The notes beneath the pieces were generated by a model, which worked only from the letters and a program-made list of their open reading frames with translations, was not told where the DNA came from and did no database searches. Shown here piece by piece: positions 1 to 5,544 of a stretch of 5,544 bases of DNA. Within the stretch, counting starts at the first letter, position 1; every line of letters starts with the position of its first letter. The DNA comes from an uncultured Fibrobacter sp. (GTDB lineage Bacteria > Fibrobacterota > Fibrobacteria > Fibrobacterales > Fibrobacteraceae): positions 1-5,544 of the forward strand of contig NZ_CALEFV010000072.1 in NCBI RefSeq assembly GCF_937877005.1, written 5' to 3'. A program made the translations under genes and the position numbers.

Positions 1-89
1 ACAAGATGCCCGAAGGAACCATTAAAGCAAGGCTCAGCCGAGCCAGACACTTTGTAAGGGACTATTTAAAGGAGCGTAAACATGCTTAA
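1..89 (+). CDS. ECF-type RNA polymerase sigma factor, C-terminal end (5'-truncated by window edge)
   Basis: The frame is open from the left edge to a TAA at 87-89, so only the last 28 codons are visible. The residues read MPEGTIKARLSRARHFVRDY, followed by a basic tail LKERKHA. This matches the end of sigma-70 region 4, where the recognition helix sequence 'PEGTVKSRLSRAR' contacts the -35 element in extracytoplasmic-function (ECF) sigma factors. Seen: the motif, its C-terminal position, and an 8-base overlap with the next gene (ATG at 82-84 inside the last codons), which indicates translational coupling. Inferred: a group IV sigma factor encoded just before its own regulator, as is usual for this class. 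Regions 2 and the start of region 4 lie outside the window, so the subgroup cannot be assigned. Confidence 0.8.
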   Translation, partial: KMPEGTIKARLSRARHFVRDYLKERKHA

Positions 90-441
90 CAAAATTGACT
101 TTTCAAAGCTTGAAAGGCTTACCCCCCGGGAAGATTCCTGGGCCAAGGTTTGCGCCCGCCTCGACGCCGAAAATGCGAAGAGCAAGATTGTCTCTATCAA
201 GAGCTGGTACAGCGCGATTCCGCTGGCCGCAAGTTTTGTGCTTGTGAGCCTGACTGCGATTTTGCCGTCTTTCACCAGCGACATTGAACAGGAAAATTCC
301 GCTTCTACCGAATACGTTTCGATCAACAATTCCGCACCGTCCGAACTCCTGAGCTGGTATGAAAACCTCGGGAATTCCACCAGCGACGAGTTCGAAACAT
401 TGGAAGAAACGGTGGGCTTTAATTATTTAACCAAGGAGTAA
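82..441 (+). CDS. Small single-pass membrane protein, probable anti-sigma factor
   Basis: This is a 119-residue protein. Residues 1-42 are soluble and charged and include a W20-x2-V-x2-RLD-type segment. A hydrophobic helix covers about residues 44-63 (SAIPLAASFVLVSLTAILPS). An acidic, Ser/Thr-rich tail covers residues 64-119. The start is ATG 82, with GGAG at 71-74 seven bases upstream. It overlaps the sigma gene by 8 bases, and its stop lies 3 bases before the next ATG. A short cytoplasmic N-terminus, one membrane span and an extracytoplasmic tail, directly after an ECF sigma gene, is the usual build of a membrane anti-sigma factor that holds the sigma until a signal arrives. I see no HxxxCxxC zinc-binding (ZAS) motif; the only cysteine is C24. 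The function rests on topology and gene order, not on a recognised family signature. Confidence 0.6.
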   Translation: MLNKIDFSKLERLTPREDSWAKVCARLDAENAKSKIVSIKSWYSAIPLAASFVLVSLTAILPSFTSDIEQENSASTEYVSINNSAPSELLSWYENLGNSTSDEFETLEETVGFNYLTKE

Positions 442-444
442 ACC

Positions 445-1017
445 ATGAAAGGATCAAAGCTCTTTATTGCAAGCATCGTCGTACTCGCCCTTGCCATCGG
501 ATTCTTCCTGGGCAGTTTCTGCGGACACCGCTGCTATCCCCAGCATCCGGGAACGCCTCCCGTAAGCATCGAGGAAAAAATCCCAGCTTCCGAAGTTCCT
601 CACGGAGAATTTCACGGCAAGAAGGACTTCAAGCACCGCATGGACTTTGCCGCCATGGATTCCTTGCTGCAGGTAACGCCGGAACAGAAGGCCGCCATTG
701 AAGCTAACCGCGCCAAGGGAGATTCTATTTTCAAGGAACTCCGCAAGCAAAAACATGAAGCCGAAAAGGCCCTGGGCGAAGCGCTCGAAAGCAGAGACGC
801 CGCAGGCATCGATGCAGCCAAGGCAAAGGTGCTTGAAGCAGACAAGGCGTTGCTTGAACACCGCATTAACGGAATGGCCGCGCTCGGCAACATCCTAACG
901 CCGGAACAGCTTGCGAAGTTCAACGCCTTTCACAAAGAACAGATGAAATTATTCAAGGAGCGCATGAAAAACGGGAAGCACCATGGCCCGCACGGCAATC
1001 CACCTCCCATGAACTAA
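445..1017 (+). CDS. Membrane-anchored Spy/CpxP/CnrX-like periplasmic protein (heavy-metal-sensor/chaperone fold)
   Basis: This is a 190-residue protein. Residues 6-25 form an N-terminal hydrophobic helix, likely an uncleaved signal anchor. A Pro/His-rich linker follows, then a long amphipathic, Lys/Glu/Ala-rich helical region at about 66-175. Two LTxxQ-type motifs are visible: V77-T-P-E-Q81 and L151-T-P-E-Q155. Paired motifs of this kind around a helical hairpin mark the Spy/CpxP/ZraP/CnrX group of periplasmic chaperones and metal sensors. Possible metal ligands are C26 and C30 (CGHRC) just after the membrane helix, H28, H34, H53, H57, H64, and H179, H180 and H183 in the tail. AAGGAG at 433-438 gives a good ribosome binding site 6 bases from the ATG. 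As third gene of the sigma/anti-sigma operon it could be the periplasmic sensing partner. The ligand (Ni, Co, Zn, Cu or misfolded protein) cannot be read from the sequence. Confidence 0.72.
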   Translation: MKGSKLFIASIVVLALAIGFFLGSFCGHRCYPQHPGTPPVSIEEKIPASEVPHGEFHGKKDFKHRMDFAAMDSLLQVTPEQKAAIEANRAKGDSIFKELRKQKHEAEKALGEALESRDAAGIDAAKAKVLEADKALLEHRINGMAALGNILTPEQLAKFNAFHKEQMKLFKERMKNGKHHGPHGNPPPMN

Positions 1018-1038
1018 AGTTCCAATTTCTCAAAACCA

Positions 1039-1077
1039 ACAGACCCTCGGCAGAAATGCCGGGGGCTTTCTGTCTTT
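1039..1077 (+). terminator. Rho-independent terminator of the sigma/anti-sigma/Spy-like operon
   Basis: A 9-bp stem, CCCTCGGCA (1044-1052) with TGCCGGGGG (1057-1065) and one T-G pair, closes a GAAA tetraloop (1053-1056). The stem can extend by five more pairs, ACAGA (1039-1043) with TCTGT (1069-1073), across a 3-base bulge at 1066-1068. T-rich sequence (CTTTCTGTCTTT) follows. It lies 21 bases after the stop of the Spy-like gene. The convergent synthetase gene ends at 1102, so the hairpin may also slow transcription from the other strand, although the T-run on that side is weaker. Confidence 0.85.
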
Positions 1078-1101
1078 AGTTTACTTCCTACGGTCAACAA
1101 G

Positions 1102-2211
1102 TCATTTCTTCATAAACGACAGGTTCTGTGCGACACGGAGGAGCCCTTCTGCGCGGTGCTTGTTGTTGGCAGACGCTCCGTTGAGGTCTTCTAGGAATCT
1201 TGTCAGTTCTAGCATCCCCCCGCCCTGCTTGAGCACATGGACGGCGCAAAGGGAAATGACGCCGAGAGACGAGTTGATGATGTCAAGATCTGTGTTGGCA
1301 AGCTGGAAGGCGGCTAGCTGGTAGGCGTCTTCGGAATCTCTCTTGATGAGTCGGTCGATGTCGCCTAGTGTCTTGAATCCGAAGGAGGCAAATACGCTCA
1401 GGAAGCGGGAGAGTGAGGTTTCGTGGATTTCCGCCTGGTTGATGGAAGCGATTCGCTTGTTCAGTGCATCAAACGGGCGTAATTCCAGATAGTTGCTGAA
1501 GGAGTCTCCATTCAGTTCGATCTCGTCGAAACTTCCCGAACTTACCAGGGACTGGACCTGACGACGGTAATCGTTGATTCCCGAACGGATGAGGCAGAAC
1601 TGTTCGTCAACTAGTTCCAGCATTCCTGCAAGTCGGTTCAGGTTACGTAGGTATTCCCTGGGAACTTCGAAACCCGACTTGTAACCCGTATCGTGATCGA
1701 GTACCGACCACACATGCTGCAGGGCGGTTCGCATCTGCACTTCGAAACGGATTTCGTTTAGTTGGGGGTAATTGGGGTCAAAGTATTTTTCCCTGGGAAG
1801 CTTGCAAATGTAATGTAGTGAATTGTAGCCGAAACTGTGTATTTCGTGCATCTTGCGTTTGTCGATACTGTTTTCCCAGTCAATTGTAAAAATACGTCCG
1901 ACAAGGGCTGCAATTTTGTCCACTTCGTCGCTGTAGAATGTGATGACGCGGACGCCCAGGATATCCGTTAAGTCCGAAAGGGAATTATACTTGCCCGACT
2001 TACGTTCGAGTTTACCCGCAAGGCTGTCTTCTGCCTTGACGCGCCCTTCGATGGCGTTGATGTATATCTTGTTTTCTTGGATGCTCTCGCGAAGAATTCG
2101 CTTGACGATGCGTAAAAGCTTCTCGAAGACGATGTGTTGTTCGCGGTACTCCTCCAAGATAAGCGTTTCCTTGGGGGGCAGGCCGTAGTCCTTGTTGATT
2201 ACCTGTTCCAT
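1102..2211 (-). CDS. Stand-alone RelA/SpoT-domain (p)ppGpp synthetase (GTP pyrophosphokinase-like)
   Basis: I chose ATG 2209-2211 (369 residues). A longer in-frame start at 2295 would add 28 low-complexity residues overlapping the upstream HD gene by 77 bases. The chosen start follows the HD stop by 7 bases, has only a weak upstream purine stretch (GGGA) and is probably translationally coupled. The synthetase domain spans about residues 45-180. It shows G-R57-x-K59-x3-S63-x3-K67 (ATP/phosphate binding), D83-I-L-G-V-R88 (metal-binding Asp), F-G128-Y129-N-S-L-H133 (the GY-x-S-x-H loop that stacks the acceptor nucleotide), and E157-V-Q159-M-R161 followed by H166-x-W168 (catalytic Glu and Gln). 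The enzyme would transfer pyrophosphate from ATP to GTP or GDP in the cytoplasm. There is no HD domain in this chain and no recognisable TGS or ACT domain. The C-terminal ~170 residues are helical and unassigned. Because known toxSAS enzymes use the same fold to modify other substrates, such as tRNA, the alarmone product is inferred. Confidence 0.85.
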   Translation of the reverse strand: MEQVINKDYGLPPKETLILEEYREQHIVFEKLLRIVKRILRESIQENKIYINAIEGRVKAEDSLAGKLERKSGKYNSLSDLTDILGVRVITFYSDEVDKIAALVGRIFTIDWENSIDKRKMHEIHSFGYNSLHYICKLPREKYFDPNYPQLNEIRFEVQMRTALQHVWSVLDHDTGYKSGFEVPREYLRNLNRLAGMLELVDEQFCLIRSGINDYRRQVQSLVSSGSFDEIELNGDSFSNYLELRPFDALNKRIASINQAEIHETSLSRFLSVFASFGFKTLGDIDRLIKRDSEDAYQLAAFQLANTDLDIINSSLGVISLCAVHVLKQGGGMLELTRFLEDLNGASANNKHRAEGLLRVAQNLSFMKK

Positions 2212-2218
2212 GTCGTGT

Positions 2219-2782
2219 CTATTTCCCAAAGACTTTGTTGATTGTTTCTGCAAATTCGTCGTATGCGAATGTTCCCTTGAGGCTTGAGAGCGCACGTGCG
2301 AGCCCGCGGAAATGCCATTCGTGCGAGGCCGCGTCCTTGACGCAGAACAAGTCCCATACCTTGTCGCCTATTGCCTGGTAGTCGCGGTAGATGGCTCGGA
2401 TGTTGCTTAATTTATCTGAAAGTGCTACAATCTTGACTTCGTTTGTAGCTGAAGACAATCGCTCAATGGCTTCTTCCTTGCGAAGTCTCCAACTTTCCTG
2501 ACGGCTCTTGCCCTCGAACTCGATGTCGGATTCGGCCTCGACAAGTTCCGCAATGCGCTTGCCGAATTCGCGTTCGACATCCTTCAGGGTGATTTCGGTG
2601 TCTTCGACCGTGTCGTGAAGTGCTGCCGCGGCCAAAAGCTCCTGGTCGTTCGTCATGGTGGCAGCAATCACCACCGCTTCCATCGGATGCACAATATAGG
2701 GAAACCCCTTTCCATTGCGCTCAACGCCCTGATGCGCCCTGACCGCAAAAACAATAGCCTTATCGAGAATTGAAGTATCCAT
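2219..2782 (-). CDS. HD-domain phosphohydrolase, SpoT/Mesh1-type (p)ppGpp hydrolase (SAH)
   Basis: This is a 187-residue protein, a typical length for a small alarmone hydrolase. It is nearly all HD domain: A16-H17 near the start, R22...P28-Y-I-V-H32-P33 (first metal His, with the RelSeq-type 'PYIxHP' segment), H56-D57-T-V-E60-D61 (HD pair plus the E-D that act in 3'-pyrophosphate hydrolysis), and D123-K-L-S-N127 (last metal Asp and conserved Asn). All expected Mn-binding residues of the Rel hydrolase site are present. It should remove the 3'-pyrophosphate from (p)ppGpp or a related nucleotide. ATG 2780-2782 is the first usable start. The frame stays open far upstream, but only as an antisense shadow of pgi. 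I see no clear Shine-Dalgarno; the bases just upstream are AT-rich. It is first in an operon with the synthetase, 7 bases apart. A nucleotide hydrolase with another substrate is the main alternative. Confidence 0.85.
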   Translation of the reverse strand: MDTSILDKAIVFAVRAHQGVERNGKGFPYIVHPMEAVVIAATMTNDQELLAAAALHDTVEDTEITLKDVEREFGKRIAELVEAESDIEFEGKSRQESWRLRKEEAIERLSSATNEVKIVALSDKLSNIRAIYRDYQAIGDKVWDLFCVKDAASHEWHFRGLARALSSLKGTFAYDEFAETINKVFGK

Positions 2783-2799
2783 GTCACTAAATGTATATA
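2770..2799 (+). promoter_or_regulatory. Possible sigma-70-like promoter of pgi
   Basis: TTGAAG (2770-2775) and TATATA (2794-2799) are separated by 18 bases, which would start transcription near 2805 and give a leader of about 50 bases. The -35 match is 4 of 6 and the site overlaps the first codons of the divergent hydrolase gene. This comes from pattern matching only. Adjacent TATAAA at 2796-2801 is an alternative -10 with poorer spacing. Confidence 0.35.
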
Positions 2800-2857
2800 A
2801 AAATTTTTCTATTTTTACTCTCGCAACAAATAACCGCGCAGCGGAAAGGATTAATCT
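2783..2857. promoter_or_regulatory. Divergent intergenic region between hydrolase gene and pgi
   Basis: These 75 bases separate two head-to-head starts. The left two thirds are very AT-rich and contain TATATA (2794-2799) and the perfect palindrome AAAAATTTTT (2799-2808). The right end holds a small CCGC-GCA-GCGG hairpin (2834-2844) and the pgi ribosome binding site AAAGGA (2845-2850), 7 bases before the ATG. I could not find a well-spaced -35/-10 pair for the - strand operon. Transcription of both operons must start in or near this stretch. Confidence 0.6.
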
Positions 2858-4522
2858 ATGTCGAAACTGACTGATTCTCAGGAATGGAAGGCCCTCGAGG
2901 CCCACGCCGAAGTCGCCAAGACTTGGCACATGAAGGAACTCTTCGCGAAGGACCCGGCTCGTGCCGAGAAGTTCAGCCTGGAAGCCTGCGGACTCTTCCT
3001 GGACTACTCCAAGAACATCATCACCGACGAAACCATGGCCAAGCTCCAGGACCTCCTGAAGTCTGCCGATTTCGAAGACATGCGCCGCAAGTACTTTGCC
3101 GGCGAAAAGATTAACACCACCGAAAAGCGCGCCGTGCTCCACACCGCGCTCCGCTACAAGGGTAACGATCCGATTTGCGTCGATGGCAAGGACGTGATGC
3201 CCGAAGTCCGCGCAGTTCTCAAGCACATGGAAGAATTCACGAAGCTCGTGCGCACCGGCAAGTGGAAGGGCCACACCGGCAAGTCCATCAAGTACGTGGT
3301 GAACATCGGTATCGGCGGTTCCGACCTGGGCCCCGTGATGGTGACCGAAGCCTTGAAGCCGTATGCCGACAAGCCGGCTGCTGGCGAATACTCTCCGGAA
3401 GTCTACTTCGTTTCTAACATCGACGGCACCCACATGGCCGAAACCCTCAAGAAGGTGAACATCGAAGAAACGCTCTTCATCGTTGCTTCCAAGACATTCA
3501 CCACTCTTGAAACCATGACGAACGCCGAAACCGCCAAGGCTGCCGTTCTCAAGGCCTTCAACGGCGACGAAAAGTCCATCGCCAAGCACTTCGTGGCGCT
3601 CTCCACCAACACCGAAGCCGTGTCCGCCTTCGGTATCGACACCGCCAACATGTTCGAATTCTGGAACTGGGTGGGTGGCCGTTACTCCCTGTGGTCTGCC
3701 ATCGGTCTTTCGATTGCACTCCGCATTGGTTTCGACAACTACATGAAGCTCCACCAGGGCGCCTACGAAATGGATCAGCATTTCAAGACCGCTCCGGTCG
3801 ACAAGAACCTCCCCGTGATCCTCGCCCTCATCGGCGTGTGGTACAACAACTTCTTCGGTGCTTCCAGCTACGCCATGCTCCCGTACGACCAGTACCTGCA
3901 CCGCCTGGCCGCCTACTTCCAGCAGGCCGACATGGAATCGAACGGCAAGACCGTTGACCGCGACAGCAAGCGCGTGAACTACCAGACGGGTCCGATCCTC
4001 TGGGGCGAACCGGGCACCAACGGCCAGCACGCCTTCTACCAGCTGATCCACCAGGGCACCAAGATGATTCCGTGCGACTTCATCGCCCCGGCGAACAGCC
4101 ACAACAAGGTCGGCGACCATCACCAGAAGCTCCTCTCCAACTTCTTTGCACAGCCCGAAGCCTTGATGAACGGCAAGACCCTCGCCCAGGCCCACGAAGA
4201 ACTCCGCAAGGACGGCAAGAGCGAAGAAGAAATCGCATTCCTCGCCCCGCACAAGGTGTTCGAAGGCAACAAGCCGACCAACTCCATCATGATGGACTAC
4301 GTTTCTCCGGAAACGCTCGGCGCCCTCATCGCCATGTACGAACACAAGATCTTCACCCAGGGCGTTATCTGGAACATCAACAGCTACGACCAGTGGGGTG
4401 TTGAACTCGGTAAGCAGCTCGCCAAGAAGATCCTTCCGGAACTGGCCAAGGCCGACGCCGAACTGAACCACGACAGCTCCACCAACGGTCTTATCCGCTG
4501 GTTTAAAGCTCATCAGGCCTAG
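2858..4522 (+). CDS. pgi: Glucose-6-phosphate isomerase
   Basis: This 554-residue cytoplasmic enzyme interconverts glucose 6-phosphate and fructose 6-phosphate in glycolysis and gluconeogenesis; its length is close to E. coli Pgi (549). Family landmarks appear in order: N149[10 protein letters not shown] sugar-phosphate loop; V272[11 protein letters not shown] (first PGI signature, R275); [19 protein letters not shown] with catalytic E384; A-P-A-N-S-H415 with the ring-opening His; and [10 protein letters not shown]519, the second signature with the active-site Lys. These align by motif with E. coli E355, H386 and K514, so the enzyme should be active. The start is ATG 2858 with AAAGGA at 2845-2850. 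Codon choice is strongly biased (AAG, GAA, GGC, CTC), unlike the neighbouring alarmone genes, which fits high expression. The bias also keeps antisense frames open. It is transcribed alone, divergent from the hydrolase gene and ending at a terminator. Confidence 0.98.
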   Translation: MSKLTDSQEWKALEAHAEVAKTWHMKELFAKDPARAEKFSLEACGLFLDYSKNIITDETMAKLQDLLKSADFEDMRRKYFAGEKINTTEKRAVLHTALRYKGNDPICVDGKDVMPEVRAVLKHMEEFTKLVRTGKWKGHTGKSIKYVVNIGIGGSDLGPVMVTEALKPYADKPAAGEYSPEVYFVSNIDGTHMAETLKKVNIEETLFIVASKTFTTLETMTNAETAKAAVLKAFNGDEKSIAKHFVALSTNTEAVSAFGIDTANMFEFWNWVGGRYSLWSAIGLSIALRIGFDNYMKLHQGAYEMDQHFKTAPVDKNLPVILALIGVWYNNFFGASSYAMLPYDQYLHRLAAYFQQADMESNGKTVDRDSKRVNYQTGPILWGEPGTNGQHAFYQLIHQGTKMIPCDFIAPANSHNKVGDHHQKLLSNFFAQPEALMNGKTLAQAHEELRKDGKSEEEIAFLAPHKVFEGNKPTNSIMMDYVSPETLGALIAMYEHKIFTQGVIWNINSYDQWGVELGKQLAKKILPELAKADAELNHDSSTNGLIRWFKAHQA

Positions 4523-4532
4523 TTAGACAAGA

Positions 4533-4552
4533 GTACGGGCCTACGGCCCTAC
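4533..4552 (+). repeat. Short GC-rich inverted repeat after pgi
   Basis: GGGCC (4537-4541) and GGCCC (4545-4549) form a 5-bp stem around a TAC loop, with GTA/TAC arms that can pair outside it across a bulge. It lies 14 bases past the pgi stop and has no T-run, so it is not a terminator by itself. It may protect the 3' end of the mRNA or be incidental. Confidence 0.4.
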
Positions 4553-4564
4553 AGACGAGAGAAA

Positions 4565-4591
4565 GCCGCGACGAAAAATCGCGGCCTTTTT
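4565..4591 (+). terminator. Rho-independent terminator of pgi, possibly bidirectional
   Basis: GCCGCGA (4565-4571) pairs with TCGCGGC (4579-4585) around a 7-base A-rich loop, followed by C and five T (4587-4591). The stem starts 42 bases after the pgi stop. On the - strand the same stem is followed by a short T-run (the complement of AAA at 4562-4564), so it could also stop transcription of the convergent transporter gene ending at 4642. The remaining bases, 4592-4641, are AT-rich with a run of ten A (4609-4618); I see no gene in them. Confidence 0.82.
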
Positions 4592-4641
4592 CATATTCAC
4601 TTTGTTCGAAAAAAAAAACGATTTTACGGATAAATGCTATT

Positions 4642-5544
4642 TTACTCCGCCTTTTTCTTGTCGCGCCAAGCGAAGATATTCGCGAGCACCGTTCCGCTAA
4701 TGGAATGGTAGGCGCAACTCAAGGCGCAAGGGACCATGCAAAGCACCGCTTCGGGGTTCTTCGCCACATTTGCGGGGTCTGCAAAGAAGGCCATGGCAAG
4801 TACAGTCGCCATACCGGCATTTTGCACGCCGACTTCGATAGCGATGGTTCGCTTCTTGGCTGTATTGAATCTGAAAAGCTTACCCACGCCGTAACCAAGC
4901 ACATAGCCCAGCGCATTGTGGCAGAACACCACCGCAAGCACCAATAAAATCAGGCCGAGGCCGTTTGCGAACAACTGCGGGCGCACGGTCACGACGACAC
5001 CGCCCACAATCATCATCAAGCCTATCACACTCACTGCAGGCATATTCGACTGAATTTCCTTAAACACGGGGCGTTTACCCAAGAAGTAGTTGCACAGGAA
5101 TCCGATGGTAATCGGGGCGATCGTCACGTACAGAATATTCAGGAACATGCCCTTCGCATTCACGTCGATGCTCGTGTCGGCAAGCCAAAGCACAAGCAGC
5201 GGCGTCATAATCGGCGCAAGGAGCGTGCTCACCATGGTCATGCTCACCGAATAGGTCACATCGCCCTTGGCTAAGAAGCTCATGACGTTGCTCGAAACAC
5301 CGCCCGGGCAGCACCCCACCAGAATGATGCCCACGGCAAGATACGGGTCCAAGCCAAAAACTTTTGTAAGCCCAAAGGCCACAAACGGCATAATGGTGTA
5401 CTGCGCAACCGCACCGAGCAAAATATGGAACGGTTGTTTCATCAAGTTCCGCACATCATCTATCGAAATGGTTAAACCCATGCTCAACATGATGACGCCG
5501 AGAATAATGGAGGATACATTCCCGTGAACCCAGCCAAAAGCGAC
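4642..5544 (-). CDS. BASS-family (bile acid:sodium symporter-like) transporter, 5'-truncated by window edge
   Basis: An ATG at 5488-5490 would give 282 residues, but the frame stays open to the right edge. The upstream codons read VAFGWVHGNVSSIILGVI, directly continuous with MLSMGLTIS. In BASS proteins this 'ILGVIMxxMGL' segment is internal to an early membrane helix, so the real start lies beyond the window; 300 residues are visible and probably 10-30 are missing. Numbering from the 5490 Met, landmarks are G59-CCPGGVSSN68 followed by VMSFLAKGDVTYSVSMT (the SNxMxxLAxGD-type crossover region) and E219-V-G-V-Q-N224 (second crossover, E and Q near the sodium and substrate sites). About nine hydrophobic helices are expected across the whole protein, and most are visible. 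It would be a sodium-coupled inner-membrane importer of an organic anion. The name reflects the family; bile acid is probably not the natural substrate. The closest known style is YocS-like members. Confidence 0.9.
   Translation of the reverse strand, partial: VAFGWVHGNVSSIILGVIMLSMGLTISIDDVRNLMKQPFHILLGAVAQYTIMPFVAFGLTKVFGLDPYLAVGIILVGCCPGGVSSNVMSFLAKGDVTYSVSMTMVSTLLAPIMTPLLVLWLADTSIDVNAKGMFLNILYVTIAPITIGFLCNYFLGKRPVFKEIQSNMPAVSVIGLMMIVGGVVVTVRPQLFANGLGLILLVLAVVFCHNALGYVLGYGVGKLFRFNTAKKRTIAIEVGVQNAGMATVLAMAFFADPANVAKNPEAVLCMVPCALSCAYHSISGTVLANIFAWRDKKKAE

Noticed and set aside
505..540. Possible lipoprotein signal (lipobox) ending at C26 of the Spy-like protein.
   Set aside because: The residue before the Cys is Phe, where a lipobox needs a small residue (Gly, Ala or Ser). 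A signal anchor fits better.
66..923. Several 100-135 residue - strand frames opposite the anti-sigma and Spy-like genes.
   Set aside because: They lie wholly inside better-supported + strand genes with ribosome binding sites and operon spacing, and have no recognisable features.
2884..4404. Short + strand frames inside pgi, rich in Arg and Pro.
   Set aside because: These are +1/+2 frame shadows of a GC-biased coding sequence.
2783..4513. A 577-codon open extension of the hydrolase frame on the - strand, antisense to pgi.
   Set aside because: It mirrors pgi codon by codon: the strong third-position bias of pgi removes stops from the opposite frame. The translation is Val/Gly/His/Glu-rich with no domain features, while pgi has all family motifs. 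The HD domain starts cleanly at 2782.
4705..5527. Small frames on both strands over the transporter gene.
   Set aside because: All are shadows of the BASS-family coding sequence, which shows continuous membrane helices and family motifs.
1..5544. CRISPR array, tRNA, rRNA, insertion sequence or phage signature.
   Set aside because: No regularly spaced repeats, cloverleaf, transposase or terminal inverted repeats were seen; the window is densely packed with ordinary genes.

Overview
The window looks like ordinary chromosome from a Gram-negative bacterium of moderate G+C content. Protein style and codon use (strong AAG, GAA and GGC preference in the highly expressed gene) make me think of Fibrobacter or a relative. 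That is an impression, not something proven by the sequence. No mobile element, CRISPR array, tRNA or rRNA is visible.

Layout: (1) Bases 1-1017, + strand, hold a compact three-gene operon: the last 28 codons of an ECF-type sigma factor, a small single-pass membrane protein that is probably its anti-sigma factor, and a membrane-anchored, His-rich Spy/CpxP/CnrX-like protein with two LTxxQ-type motifs. It closes with a strong hairpin terminator at 1039-1077. (2) Bases 1102-2782, - strand, hold a two-gene operon: a small SpoT/Mesh1-type HD hydrolase, then, 7 bases after its stop, a stand-alone RelA/SpoT-type (p)ppGpp synthetase. (3) Bases 2858-4522, + strand, hold pgi (glucose-6-phosphate isomerase), divergent from the hydrolase gene across 75 AT-rich bases. 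(4) A hairpin terminator at 4565-4591 lies between pgi and a convergent - strand gene, a BASS-family (bile acid:sodium symporter-like) transporter whose 5' end runs off the right edge.

How the genes work together: the sigma/anti-sigma/Spy-like set has the composition of a cnrYXH-type envelope or metal stress sensing module. The HD and synthetase genes together carry the two activities that a long Rel/SpoT enzyme has in one chain, making and breaking alarmone, so they could be a balanced alarmone pair or a toxSAS-antitoxin-like pair. pgi and the transporter appear to be unrelated housekeeping genes. The most interesting points are the split hydrolase-synthetase operon and the sigma/anti-sigma/metal-sensor-like operon.
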